Below are positions 1 through 8,362 of a stretch of DNA of 64,000 bases, one piece after another. The stretch is from Promineifilum sp. (GTDB lineage: Bacteria; Chloroflexota; Anaerolineae; Promineifilales; Promineifilaceae). Both the position numbers and the translations under genes were made by a program. The stretch is from the NCBI GenBank assembly GCA_017983515.1, contig JAGOBF010000016.1, forward strand, positions 21,810 to 85,809, written 5' to 3'. Every line of letters begins with the position of its first letter. Position 1 is the stretch's first letter. The notes under the pieces are model-generated. The model saw only the letters and a program-made list of their open reading frames with translations. It searched no databases and was not told the origin of the DNA.

Positions 1-1
1 T

Positions 2-1021
2 GCCGCTGGCGGTGGGGGCAAGGGCATGCGCCCGGTCAGCCGCGTCGAAGATTTGCCCGACGCATTCGCCTCTGCGCGTCGTGAGGCGCAGGCGGCCTTC
101 GGCGACGATACGGTCTACATCGAGAAAATGATTGCCGAGGCGCGCCACATCGAGATTCAGCTTTTGGCCGACAGCCAGGGGAATACCATCTATCTGGGCG
201 AGCGCGAGTGTTCGCTCCAGCGTCGCCATCAAAAGCTGATCGAGGAAGCGCCTTCATTCGCTGTCGACGCCGACTTGCGTCGCCGCATGGGCGAGGTAGC
301 CGTGGCCGCCGCCCTCGCCGTCAATTATGTCAATGCAGGCACAATTGAGTTTCTGCTCGACCGCGACAAGAACTTCTACTTTCTGGAGATGAACACGCGC
401 GTGCAGGTCGAGCATCCGGTGACGGAATTGGTGACGGGCATCGACATCGTGCAGGAACAACTGCGTATCGCCCGCGGCCGTCGTCTGCGCCTCAGACAGG
501 AGGATGTCCGCATCAAGGGGTGGGCCATCGAATGCCGCATCAACGCCGAAGACCCGTATAACAATTATTTACCGTCGACCGGCACGATCACAGTCTCCCA
601 TCTGCCGACCGGGCCGGGCGTGCGAGTAGACACCGGCGTGCACGTGGGCAATGAGATTACTCCCTATTACGATTCGATGATCAGCAAACTCGTTTGCTAC
701 GGCGAGACGCGCGGGGAGGCCGTGTTGCGAATGCGCCGGGCGTTGGAGGAGTATCGAATCCTGGGCGTTAAGACCAACATCCCGTTCCACCAGCACATGA
801 TGGATAGCCACCGGTTCATGTCGGGCCAATTCGATACCAAGTTCGTCGAGGATCGGTTCAGCATGGACGACCGCGAGGCGTCCCACGCCCTGGAAGCGGC
901 CCTGTTGGCGACGCTGGCGGCCCACGAGCAGAACCAGCGCGCGGCCCAAATTGTGGCTCCTGGGGCGCGCGATACCAGTAACTGGAAATGGCTCAGCCGC
1001 TGGGAACGGCTGCGCCGCTAG
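2..1021 (+). CDS. accC: Biotin carboxylase subunit of an acyl-CoA carboxylase (5' truncated)
   Basis: ATP-dependent carboxylation of carrier-bound biotin, the first half-reaction of acetyl-/propionyl-CoA carboxylase. The frame is open from base 2, where it reads AAGGGGKGMR, the glycine-rich ATP-grasp loop, so the real start lies left of the window and roughly the first 160 residues are missing. Visible downstream are the GERECSLQRRHQKLIEE segment and FLEMNTRVQVEHPVTE, which carries the catalytic Glu/Asn/Arg set, then the biotin carboxylase C-terminal domain (AIECRINAEDP). About 50 residues follow the core, as in alpha chains of propionyl- or methylcrotonyl-CoA carboxylases. The biotin carrier gene follows after 21 bp, so the two probably form one operon. 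Substrate cannot be assigned without the carboxyltransferase gene. Confidence 0.95.
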   Translation, partial: AAGGGGKGMRPVSRVEDLPDAFASARREAQAAFGDDTVYIEKMIAEARHIEIQLLADSQGNTIYLGERECSLQRRHQKLIEEAPSFAVDADLRRRMGEVAVAAALAVNYVNAGTIEFLLDRDKNFYFLEMNTRVQVEHPVTELVTGIDIVQEQLRIARGRRLRLRQEDVRIKGWAIECRINAEDPYNNYLPSTGTITVSHLPTGPGVRVDTGVHVGNEITPYYDSMISKLVCYGETRGEAVLRMRRALEEYRILGVKTNIPFHQHMMDSHRFMSGQFDTKFVEDRFSMDDREASHALEAALLATLAAHEQNQRAAQIVAPGARDTSNWKWLSRWERLRR

Positions 1022-1042
1022 GGGAGCCGGCGGAAGCGTGAT

Positions 1043-1588
1043 ATGAAGTACATCGCCATTGTGAAGGATCAGGAATACACCATTGAGATCGATCCCGACC
1101 AGGGCATCCTGATCGATAACGTGCCCCATGAAATCGACTTCAAACGGTTGCCGTCCGGCGGCGTCACGTCGCTGCTCATGGACAATCGCTCTATATCGGC
1201 GGTCATCGAGGAGATGGGCGATTATTGGGACGTGCTGATCGCCGGCGAACTCTATGCTGTACGCGTACAGGACGAGCGCGCCTACCGCCTGGAACGGATG
1301 CGCTCTTCGGGCCTGGACGTGGATGGCGAGGCGCTGGTCACCTCGCCCATGCCGGGCATCATTGTGGCCGTCCCGGTGGCCGTCGGTGATTTCGTTCGCC
1401 GGGGAGACAAAGTCATCATTCTGGAGTCCATGAAAATGGAGAACGAATTGCGCGCGCCATGCGACGGCTTGGTGACGCACGTATTCGTGGCCGCCGGCGG
1501 AGCAGTCGAGAAAGATCAACCCCTGGTTGGCATCAGCCAGGAAGGTGAAGCCGCGCAGGACGTAAACATCGGGGCCGACGCCGAATGA
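1043..1588 (+). CDS. Biotin/lipoyl attachment (biotin carboxyl carrier) protein
   Basis: Small 181-residue biotin carrier that partners the upstream biotin carboxylase. The C-terminal half (about 95-168) is a biotinyl domain with the signature ESMKMENELRAP; Lys131 in MKM is the predicted biotinylated residue. The N-terminal half (1-90) resembles the beta-rich domain seen in propionyl-CoA carboxylase alpha chains and in separate gamma subunits, rather than the Ala/Pro-rich arm of classic AccB. This fits a split carboxylase alpha chain. The start ATG lies 21 bp after the carboxylase stop. The short acidic C-terminus (GEAAQDVNIGADAE) is not conserved in the family. Confidence 0.92.
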   Translation: MKYIAIVKDQEYTIEIDPDQGILIDNVPHEIDFKRLPSGGVTSLLMDNRSISAVIEEMGDYWDVLIAGELYAVRVQDERAYRLERMRSSGLDVDGEALVTSPMPGIIVAVPVAVGDFVRRGDKVIILESMKMENELRAPCDGLVTHVFVAAGGAVEKDQPLVGISQEGEAAQDVNIGADAE

Positions 1589-1625
1589 ACGGCCGGCCAG
1601 CTGCTGATGGAGTTGTGCCGTCCCG

Positions 1626-2282
1626 ATGATCACCACAACTGCCACGGACAACGACAACCATCTGGTGGAGGTCGAGGTCAAATTCCTTCTGGATGACTTC
1701 GCCGCCCTTCGCCGGCGTCTGGCCCAGGTGGGTGCCCCCTTGGTTTCCCCGCGCGTTTTCGAGCGCAACGTCCGTTTCGACACGGTTGATGAGCGCTTGT
1801 TGGCCCGGCAAGAACTCCTGCGCCTGCGCCAGGACACTCGCGCGCGCCTGACCTTCAAAGGGCTGTTGGCCGAAGACGAGAAGAGCGAAGCTAAAATACG
1901 GGAAGAGATCGAAATCGAAGTGGGGGATTTCGACCGGATGTCGGCTATCTTGCAGCGCTTGGGCTTCCGGCCCGTCCAGGTCTACGAGAAATATCGCGAG
2001 ACTTACCAGTGGCGCGCCGTCGAAATCGTTCTGGACGAAATGCCCTTCGGCCGGTTTGTCGAGTTGGAAGGGGACGAACCCGGCTTGAAAACGGTTGCCG
2101 CGGCGCTGGGTCTGGATTGGTCGCGACGCCTTTTGACTAATTATCTGGAGCTGATGGAGTTGTGCCGGCGCACGTTCGACTTGCCGTTTACGGACCTCAC
2201 CTTTGACAATTTCCGCGAACGGGTGATCGATATGGGCCGCCTGTTGCCGGTGTGTGTCGTGGCGAACGGGGAGGCGGAATGA
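1626..2282 (+). CDS. CYTH-domain (triphosphate tunnel) protein
   Basis: 218-residue member of the CYTH superfamily, whose members bind triphosphates and divalent metal inside an eight-stranded beta tunnel (class IV adenylate cyclase CyaB, thiamine triphosphatase, inorganic triphosphatase). The diagnostic ExExK signature is near the N-terminus (EVEVKFLLDD), followed by charged strands (FERNVRFDT, ELLRLRQDTRARLTFKG) and a KYRETYQW segment. Product choice between cyclase and triphosphatase is not possible from sequence. It lies 37 bp after the carrier gene and overlaps the next gene by ATGA, so it is translationally coupled to the pinwheel protein. Confidence 0.82.
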   Translation: MITTTATDNDNHLVEVEVKFLLDDFAALRRRLAQVGAPLVSPRVFERNVRFDTVDERLLARQELLRLRQDTRARLTFKGLLAEDEKSEAKIREEIEIEVGDFDRMSAILQRLGFRPVQVYEKYRETYQWRAVEIVLDEMPFGRFVELEGDEPGLKTVAAALGLDWSRRLLTNYLELMELCRRTFDLPFTDLTFDNFRERVIDMGRLLPVCVVANGEAE

Positions 2283-3313
2283 TCGGCGAACGTCCGGATT
2301 TAAGCGGCCTGACGGCGGAAGTCGTGGCCTACATCGAGGCGCTCGAGGCCGCGCTCCAAAGAGGCCCAGTAGCCACACCGCCCGACCGGCCTACCGCGCT
2401 ACCCGATGAACCGCCGACGACGAAGGTCATCCTTACCCTCAGTCGTCTGGGGATGATTAAGCGCACGTCGCGTCACCTCTATGGCCGCCAGCGCCGGGGA
2501 GGCATGGGGGTATTTGATCTCGATACCCAGGGCGATGACGCGCCCAGCCAGTTAGCTCAGGCGGATGAGAGCGACAGCGTGTTGTTACTGACCAACGACG
2601 GGCGGGCTTTTCGATTGGCAGTGGCTTCCTTGCCCGGATCGCCGGTGCGTGCTCGGGGACAGGAGCTGCGTGAACTATTGCCCCTGCGGCCAAATGAGCG
2701 CGTGATCGGTCTGTTGCCCGATGGCGGTGGCCAATATGTGGTCCTGCTGAGCCAACGCGGCTGGGTGCGCCGCATTCTCGCCTCCTATATGGCAAAGAAC
2801 CTCATTCCCGGAACCAGCTTCCATGATTTGAAAGAAGGCGGCCCGCTGGTAGCCGCCTGTTGGTCGCCGGGGGATGGCGACCTGTTCCTGGCTACGCACC
2901 AAGGCAAGGCAATTCGCTTCATGGAGCGGCAAGTGCCGGCGCGGGGCTGCCTGGGGATCCGCGTCGATCCGGCCGATGAGGCCGTTGCCGTCACGGCGGT
3001 GCGCGCCGACGACGGCGTGCTACTGTTGGGCGAAGACGGCCAGGGAACGATTCGCCTGATGAGCGGCTTTACCGCCAACAAGGCACCAGCCGCCGGCGGG
3101 AAAGTCGCCATCAAGACGGAGCGCCTTGTCGCCGCAGCCCGTGTAGCTGCTAACGATGACGTTTTCATCATTTCCCGCTTGGGCAAGCTAATCCGGTTTG
3201 CGGCCGATGAAATCCCCGCCAAGGAAGGCGTAGTGCAGGGGGTTGCCTGCATGTCTTTGCGGGCGGATGAGGTTGTGACGTTGGCCGTGGCCGCCGGAGC
3301 CGCAGAATCCTGA
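2279..3313 (+). CDS. Stand-alone gyrase/topoisomerase IV A C-terminal-like beta-pinwheel protein
   Basis: 344-residue protein made almost wholly of repeats like those of the GyrA/ParC C-terminal DNA-wrapping domain: blades such as ESDSVLLLTNDGRAFRLAV, YVVLLSQRGWVRRILASYM, DLFLATHQGKAIRFME, DGVLLLGEDGQGTIRLM and DVFIISRLGKLIRFAADEI. The breakage-reunion domain with the active-site Tyr is absent, so it cannot cut DNA itself. About 60 N-terminal residues are polar and Pro-rich. The start ATG overlaps the CYTH stop by four bases (ATGA). Such lone pinwheels are known as GyrA-like proteins of unclear role; DNA binding or wrapping is inferred. Confidence 0.82.
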   Translation: MIGERPDLSGLTAEVVAYIEALEAALQRGPVATPPDRPTALPDEPPTTKVILTLSRLGMIKRTSRHLYGRQRRGGMGVFDLDTQGDDAPSQLAQADESDSVLLLTNDGRAFRLAVASLPGSPVRARGQELRELLPLRPNERVIGLLPDGGGQYVVLLSQRGWVRRILASYMAKNLIPGTSFHDLKEGGPLVAACWSPGDGDLFLATHQGKAIRFMERQVPARGCLGIRVDPADEAVAVTAVRADDGVLLLGEDGQGTIRLMSGFTANKAPAAGGKVAIKTERLVAAARVAANDDVFIISRLGKLIRFAADEIPAKEGVVQGVACMSLRADEVVTLAVAAGAAES

Positions 3314-3346
3314 CCGAGCTTCCACCAGCTCGGCGGCATTCTTTTC
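3314..3346 (+). terminator. Probable intrinsic terminator
   Basis: CCGAGCT (3314-3320) and AGCTCGG (3327-3333) form a 7-bp stem with a 6-nt loop directly after the pinwheel stop codon, followed by CGGCATTCTTTTC. The T-run is offset from the stem by several bases, so termination may be partial. Confidence 0.5.
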
Positions 3347-3430
3347 ATTCTACGTATGTCTCGTGGGCGAACAACCAGCTCTTCCTGACCCTATTAACTT
3401 TGACACTTAACCACAAGGAGAAAATCAAAT

Positions 3431-4609
3431 ATGTTGGCAAAAGCCACGGCCCTCAATGATGAAATTATACGCTTGCGCCGGTTGATTCACGCCAACCCGG
3501 AGTTGAGTTTTCAGGAATACCGCACGGCGGCGCTGGTGGCCGATACGTTAGCCGAGATCGGCGGCTATCGCGTGCGGACACAGGTGGGCAAGACGGGCGT
3601 CGTGGCCGAGCTAGGAGATTCGGGGCCGATCATTGCCATTCGGGCCGATATGGATGCGCTGCCCATCCACGAAGCAAACAATGTGCCCTATGCATCCCAA
3701 AACGACGGGGTCATGCACGCTTGTGGTCATGACGCCCACACGGCCATCCTTCTCGGCGTGGCTCACCTGTTGCGGCAAAGCTATGCCGAAGAACGCTGGG
3801 ATGGGCGAGTGCGGCTGCTGTTTCAGCCGGCCGAAGAATCATTCGACGAAAACAATATCAGTGGGGCGACGGCGATGCTAAATGACGACGCCCTGGACGG
3901 GCTTGACGCGGTTATCGCCTTGCACGTATCGTCCGACAGCCCGTCCGGTAACTTCATGTTCCAGGATGGGCCGAGCCTGGCCGCGGTCGATTCGTTCGAC
4001 GCCTGGATTTATGGCGACGGGGCGCACGGCGCTTACCCCCACACCGGCAGCGACCCTATATTTATGCTGGCGCCCATCCTGACCGCAATTTATGCGATTC
4101 CGTCGCGGCGTATTAATCCCCTGTTCCCATCGGTTGTCAGCTTGGGGCAGGTGAGTGGTGGGGCGGCGAGCAATGTCATTCCCGACAAAGTATTACTGCG
4201 CGGTACGATGCGCTCCATGTTGCCAGCAGTGCGCGAACAGCTTTGGTTTGACCTGGAAAATGCCTTGCGAATGACGGAACTGATGGGCGGCCGCTACGAA
4301 CTCGACATCGTCAAGGGCTATCCGGCGATGATTAACGATCCCGAAGCCAACAGCTGGATGCGGCAGGTAGCCGGCGATTTGATCGGACCGGAAGCCGTCG
4401 TGGAAGCCCAGTTTGGCATGGGCGCGGAGGATTTCGCCTACATGACCCAGAAAGCCAAAGGGGCGATGTTCATGCTGGGCGCGGCCATGCCTGAGGGGCC
4501 TGCCCGCCATCACCACACCCCCACTTTCGACATCGACGAGGCGGTGCTCACGCCTGGCGCGGCCGTTCTGGCCGAAACCGCCCGGCGCTTCGTGACCGGT
4601 AAACTGTAG
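3431..4609 (+). CDS. M20-family amidohydrolase (N-acyl-amino-acid hydrolase type)
   Basis: Zinc/manganese-dependent hydrolase of acylated amino acids or related amides, 392 residues, the usual length for peptidase family M20D. Metal-ligand motifs are all present: RADMDALPI (71-79), HACGHDAH (96-103) and FQPAEE (131-136), plus a late His in HHHTPTFDIDE. A dimerisation domain (about 185-300) interrupts the catalytic domain as usual. No signal peptide is visible, so it is cytoplasmic. Start is ATG 3431 with an AAGGAG ribosome site 10 bases upstream. It appears monocistronic, between the terminator at 3314 and the promoter at 4690. Substrate (acyl amino acid, IAA conjugate, peptide) cannot be told. 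Confidence 0.9.
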   Translation: MLAKATALNDEIIRLRRLIHANPELSFQEYRTAALVADTLAEIGGYRVRTQVGKTGVVAELGDSGPIIAIRADMDALPIHEANNVPYASQNDGVMHACGHDAHTAILLGVAHLLRQSYAEERWDGRVRLLFQPAEESFDENNISGATAMLNDDALDGLDAVIALHVSSDSPSGNFMFQDGPSLAAVDSFDAWIYGDGAHGAYPHTGSDPIFMLAPILTAIYAIPSRRINPLFPSVVSLGQVSGGAASNVIPDKVLLRGTMRSMLPAVREQLWFDLENALRMTELMGGRYELDIVKGYPAMINDPEANSWMRQVAGDLIGPEAVVEAQFGMGAEDFAYMTQKAKGAMFMLGAAMPEGPARHHHTPTFDIDEAVLTPGAAVLAETARRFVTGKL

Positions 4610-4689
4610 GATCGGGAAATATCACTTTCAGACCTGGTGAAAACGAGGCGAAATTGACGCGATTATGACAAGAAAGAACTTGTGTTCTA

Positions 4690-4718
4690 TAGATATCCGT
4701 AGGTTAGTTATGTATACT
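4690..4718 (+). promoter_or_regulatory. Candidate sigma-70-type promoter for the repeat secreted protein
   Basis: TAGATA (4690-4695), a 17-bp spacer and TATACT (4713-4718), 122 bp upstream of the chosen start at 4841, implying a long 5' leader. Confidence 0.35.
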
Positions 4719-4840
4719 GTTGGGACTGAATTATCGGCAGCATGATGGTCGGCCCCTTTGTAAAACTCGGCTTGCGTCCTTTGAGGCACGGGATCATCGT
4801 CTCCGCCAAGTTGAACAGGTACATACTCAGGAGGTATCGA

Positions 4841-5953
4841 ATGAACGCCTATATGTCAGCAGAAAGCCAAAGCAAGGTCGGCCGCCGTTCGTTTGCTCGG
4901 CCGCTCATGCTTGTCGTCGGTCTTATCATCATGGCCGCGGCCATATTCGCCTGGGCAGTGCCAGCCAGGTCGGCCACGATCCCCACCATCAGCATCTCCA
5001 GCGTCTTGTCCGACCAGACGGTGACGGTTCAGGCCCAAAACTTTCCGGCCAACCAGAACTTTGTCGTCACCATGGGGCCGATGGGTTCGCAGGGCGTCAA
5101 CGGCTATGTGGTCGCCACGACGAACTCCGGCGTCGGCGGCTCGTTTAGCGCAACGTACAACGTTCCCGCTCAACTCAAGGGCTCGGAGCGGGTTGCCATC
5201 CGCCTGCAAACGTCTCATGCCTATCCCTATTACACCTACAACTGGTTCTGGAACAACACGACGGGCGGAACCGGCGGCATCCCCGGCTATGCCGGTGTTC
5301 CGACGTTTAGCATCGTCAGTGTTGAAGCGGGCAAAACGGTCACCGTTCAGACTGACAACTTTCCGCCGAATCAGTCATTTGCCGTCACGATGGGGCCGAT
5401 GGGCACCCAAGGCGTCAACGGTATCGTGGTCGGCACGTTGAACTCCGGCGTCGGCGGCGTGTTGAAGGCGACATTCAACATCCCCGCCCAGCTACAGACC
5501 GCCTATCAGGTGGCGATCCGCGCCCAGACGGCCCAGTCGGCTCCGTTCTTTGCCTATAACTGGTTCTATAACAACACGACGTCAACGGGAACGCCGGGGA
5601 CCGGTGGGCAACCCACCCCCCTGCCGCAACCCGTTCCGCCGCCCGTCTTTACCGGCACGCCAACCTTTACGGTCTGTGCGGTTGTCCAGAATACGTCGGT
5701 GACGGTAAAGACCAAGGATTTCCCGGCGAACCAGACGTTCAAAATAACGATGGGTGCCTTTGGTACGCAGGGCATCGGTGGTTATGAGGTCGGCACATTG
5801 AATTCCGGCACGGGGGGCGCATTGACGGCAACTTTCAATTTGCCGCCCCAGCTTGTCGGCGCCGGCCGCATCGCCATACGCTTTCAATCGGGCCAGGCCT
5901 ATCCGTTCTTTGCCTACAACTGGTTCTATAATACGACAGCCACTGTTTGCTAA
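4841..5953 (+). CDS. Secreted protein with three tandem ~95-residue repeats, unknown function
   Basis: 370 residues. Start ATG 4841 was chosen because TCAGGAGGT lies just upstream and because a signal sequence follows (hydrophobic 21-40, cleavage likely after PARSA). The rest is three copies of one domain (about 47-141, 153-247, 272-367). Each has a DFPANQ-type motif, TMGPMG(S/T)QG, NSGVGG, F(N/Y)(I/V)PAQL, (V/I)AIR and a closing AYNWF(Y/W)N(N)TT block. Copies 2 and 3 are joined by a Pro/Gly-rich linker (GGQPTPLPQPVPPP). The pattern suggests a beta-sandwich surface or extracellular-matrix protein. No catalytic motif is visible. It ends with a Cys four residues after the last NTT. Two strong hairpins follow the gene. 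Confidence 0.8.
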   Translation: MNAYMSAESQSKVGRRSFARPLMLVVGLIIMAAAIFAWAVPARSATIPTISISSVLSDQTVTVQAQNFPANQNFVVTMGPMGSQGVNGYVVATTNSGVGGSFSATYNVPAQLKGSERVAIRLQTSHAYPYYTYNWFWNNTTGGTGGIPGYAGVPTFSIVSVEAGKTVTVQTDNFPPNQSFAVTMGPMGTQGVNGIVVGTLNSGVGGVLKATFNIPAQLQTAYQVAIRAQTAQSAPFFAYNWFYNNTTSTGTPGTGGQPTPLPQPVPPPVFTGTPTFTVCAVVQNTSVTVKTKDFPANQTFKITMGAFGTQGIGGYEVGTLNSGTGGALTATFNLPPQLVGAGRIAIRFQSGQAYPFFAYNWFYNTTATVC

Positions 5954-5955
5954 GA

Positions 5956-6011
5956 GAAGGAATACTTGGCAGATTTCTCAGCGATGTGGGAGAAATCTGC
6001 GACATTCCTTC
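5956..6011 (+). other. Long two-part RNA hairpin after the repeat-protein gene
   Basis: GAAGGAAT (5956-5963) pairs with ATTCCTTC (6004-6011), and inside it GCAGATTTCTC (5969-5979) pairs with GAGAAATCTGC (5990-6000). This gives 19 base pairs in two stems starting three bases after the stop codon. There is no T-run, so it is not itself an intrinsic terminator; it could protect the mRNA 3' end. Confidence 0.7.
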
Positions 6012-6040
6012 GTCTACCGCGCGCTAGGTAAAACATAACC

Positions 6041-6072
6041 AAGGTCTTCTCCGGAAGGGGAAGACCTTTTTT
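6041..6072 (+). terminator. Intrinsic terminator
   Basis: AAGGTCTTC (6041-6049), loop, GAAGACCTT (6060-6068) and a run of Ts. It ends transcription of the secreted repeat protein gene. Confidence 0.85.
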
Positions 6073-6164
6073 GTGGCTCCCCGGCCGTGGCCTGGGTGCT
6101 GCTCACTAGCCTAACGTTCTCATTCGTGATAGAAAACGGCCATGCTGCGTTCATGGAGTAATGT

Positions 6165-7037
6165 GTGCTGAGCAGTCTGATCAAATCGATGCGGCCGCGC
6201 CAATGGCCCAAGAACGGCTTCGTATTTGTGCCGCTCCTGTTCGACCGAAAATTGTTCGACCCGACCAGTGTGCTGGCGGTAAGCGCGGCGTTCTTCCTTT
6301 TGTGCCTGATGTCCAGCGCGGTATACCTCATGAATGATCTGGCCGACATCGAGAGTGATCGGCAACATCCGCTTAAGAAGAACCGCCCCTTGGCCGCCGG
6401 TCAATTGGATCCGCGCATCGCGATAGGAGCGTCCATTCTGTTCGCGGCGACCAGCCTGATCGCCGGTTACCTTCTCTCGCCGGCTCTGGCCGTCATACTG
6501 CTCCTCTATCTGGTTTCCCAGATCGCCTACACGTTCAAGCTGAAACACGTGGTCCTGCTCGACGTTTTAACCATCGCTCTGGGTTTCGTCCTGCGGATCG
6601 CCGCCGGCGTGGTCGTGATCGAGGTGGAACGCTTTTCGCCGTGGCTCTACGTGTTCGGCGGTTTTCTGGCCCTATTTATGGCCTTGGGCAAGAGGCGCGC
6701 CGAGTTGACCCTGCTGGGGGGCGAGGCCGGCGTCCACCGCGCCATTCTTGACGATTACAACCTGGACCTGATCGACCGGCTGCAAGGCATCGTGACGACC
6801 AGCGCCATCGTCGCCTACAGTCTCTACACCTTTCTGGCGGAGGGACTGCCCCAGAATCACGCGATGATGTTGACAATTCCCTTCGTCCTCTACGGGGTCT
6901 TCCGCTATCTGTACCTGATTCACGTGCGCAACGAAGGCGGCGCGCCGGAGGAAATCTTGCTGCGCGACCGGCCGCTGCAAGTTACCCTGGTCTCTTACTT
7001 CCTCATGGTATTTGCCGCTCGCTATCTATTGAATTGA
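6165..7037 (+). CDS. UbiA-family prenyltransferase, decaprenyl-phosphate phosphoribosyltransferase type
   Basis: 290-residue polytopic membrane protein of the UbiA superfamily. The first Asp-rich motif is NDLADIESDRQHP (57-69) followed by KKNRPLAAG, the pattern of the branch that transfers phosphoribosyl from PRPP to polyprenyl phosphate (mycobacterial Rv3806c type), together with the N-terminal MRPRQWPKN. Around eight or nine hydrophobic segments follow, and FMALGKRRAEL provides the second cytoplasmic loop. In actinobacteria this step feeds arabinose into cell-wall glycans; what it does here is not known. Nine base pairs downstream begins mevalonate kinase, an isoprenoid-precursor enzyme, which supports a polyprenyl-phosphate theme. 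Start is a GTG at 6165. Confidence 0.8.
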   Translation: MLSSLIKSMRPRQWPKNGFVFVPLLFDRKLFDPTSVLAVSAAFFLLCLMSSAVYLMNDLADIESDRQHPLKKNRPLAAGQLDPRIAIGASILFAATSLIAGYLLSPALAVILLLYLVSQIAYTFKLKHVVLLDVLTIALGFVLRIAAGVVVIEVERFSPWLYVFGGFLALFMALGKRRAELTLLGGEAGVHRAILDDYNLDLIDRLQGIVTTSAIVAYSLYTFLAEGLPQNHAMMLTIPFVLYGVFRYLYLIHVRNEGGAPEEILLRDRPLQVTLVSYFLMVFAARYLLN

Positions 7038-7049
7038 ACGGGAGGGGTG

Positions 7050-7991
7050 ATGATCGCGGCGACGGCTCCGGGTAAGATTATCCTGTTCGGCGAACACGCG
7101 GTTGTCTACGGCCGCCCGGCGCTGGCCGCGCCGATTCGTCATTTGCGGGCGCGGGCTACCATCGAGGAAACCGGCGCGCCGGACGTGACCCTCACCGCGC
7201 CCGATTTGAATCGGACGGCTCTGCTATCCAACGTTAATCCTCATAACCCGCTAGCGGTCACTGTGCGCACGGTGGAGCAGTACTGTGGTTGTTCGCTCTC
7301 CGACGGCTACACCCTGCGTGTCACCAGCGCCATTCCTATCGCCAGCGGGTTGGGCAGCGGCGCAGCCATCTCCGTGGCCGTCATCCGCGCCCTGGCGATC
7401 CGTCTGGGCCAAAGCGAGGCGTTCACGCGCGAAGTTGTGTCCAGCCTCGCCTACGAAGTTGAGCGGCTGCACCACGGCACGCCCAGCGGCGTCGACAATA
7501 CGGTCATCGCCTTCGAGCAGCCGGTTTATTTTGTGCGCCGCGACCCTCAGCCGGTGATTGAGCCGTTTATGCTAGGGCGGCCGCTGCGGTTGCTGATCGG
7601 CGATACGGGTGTCCGCAGCGCGACCAAGGACGTCGTTGGTGACGTGGGCCGTCAACGGGCAGCCGATGCCCGTTATTTCGATTCCATTTTCGACGCCTGC
7701 GGCCGGATAGCTGAAGCAGGGCGGGCGGCCCTGGCCGCGGGCGATCTGGCCACGGTGGGCGCGTTGATGAATGAAAACCACGAATGGCTGGTGCGCATGA
7801 CCGTTTCTGCCACGCCTCTGGACAACCTGGTGGCCGCGGCGCGCAATGGGGGGGCATTGGGGGCCAAACTCAGCGGGGCGGGCAGGGGCGGGAATATGAT
7901 CGCCCTGGTCACGGAGGGGACTGAAGCAAACGTCGCCGAGCGCCTGACGGCCGCCGGTGCGATTCGCGTCTATAGGAGCGACGTGGGTTAA
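7050..7991 (+). CDS. mvk: Mevalonate kinase
   Basis: Phosphorylates mevalonate in the mevalonate route to isoprenoids. It is a GHMP-kinase of 313 residues: N-terminal APGKIILFGEHAVVYGRPA, the ATP-binding PIASGLGSGAAIS motif, GTPSGVDNT carrying the catalytic Asp, and the C-terminal GAKLSGAGRGGNM motif. Start ATG 7050 is preferred over GTG 7047 because GGAGG (7041-7045) then sits four bases upstream. It is probably cotranscribed with the upstream prenyltransferase. The other mevalonate-pathway genes are not in the window. Confidence 0.9.
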   Translation: MIAATAPGKIILFGEHAVVYGRPALAAPIRHLRARATIEETGAPDVTLTAPDLNRTALLSNVNPHNPLAVTVRTVEQYCGCSLSDGYTLRVTSAIPIASGLGSGAAISVAVIRALAIRLGQSEAFTREVVSSLAYEVERLHHGTPSGVDNTVIAFEQPVYFVRRDPQPVIEPFMLGRPLRLLIGDTGVRSATKDVVGDVGRQRAADARYFDSIFDACGRIAEAGRAALAAGDLATVGALMNENHEWLVRMTVSATPLDNLVAAARNGGALGAKLSGAGRGGNMIALVTEGTEANVAERLTAAGAIRVYRSDVG

Positions 7992-8167
7992 GGAAGGCGG
8001 GGAAGTGGGTTGCCGCGCGCTTTTCGGATAGAATCCGGCCATTGAACGCGAAGCCAAATACCGCAAAGAAATGCCGGCGCAACGCGCCGGCAAGGTTACA
8101 ATATTTGATTGACGGCGCCAACCGGCCGCCCGGCAAGCTAAAGCAGGCGATGGAGCGCCGATATGCG

Positions 8168-8347
8168 CTAAACTTTGGCCATTGTCTTAAGGCAACGGGT
8201 GCAGACGTGGAGGCGCACGCGGCGACCGCCCTGCTGGACAGTCGTCCGCTGAATGTTCGGCAGGAATTGCCGTTTGGTCTTGTGCTGGGAGAAGCTAACC
8301 TTGTGGCCGCTCATCGGCCCCTTGCCACATACTTCACATTTCGCCAT
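8168..8347 (-). CDS. rpmB: 50S ribosomal protein L28
   Basis: A 59-residue protein read from the minus strand: MAKCEVCGKGPMSGHKVSFS at the N-terminus and RLHVCTRCLKTMAKV at the end. It carries the two CxxC pairs (CEVC, CTRC) of the zinc-binding form of L28 and has full family length. It lies head-to-head with asp23, the same divergent order seen in many Firmicutes and Chloroflexota. The transcript has a structured leader with two hairpins, and a consensus promoter lies at 8440-8468. Confidence 0.95.
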   Translation of the reverse strand: MAKCEVCGKGPMSGHKVSFSQHKTKRQFLPNIQRTTVQQGGRRVRLHVCTRCLKTMAKV

Positions 8348-8362
8348 AATTTCACCTTACCC

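Noticed and set aside
569..1858. 429-codon minus-strand frame opposite biotin carboxylase and carrier genes
   Set aside because: It overlaps two well-supported plus-strand genes, has a low-complexity Arg/His-rich translation and no family signature.
3399..3404. TTGACA before the M20 amidohydrolase
   Set aside because: It is only about 25 bp from the ATG, leaving no room for a -10 element and leader.
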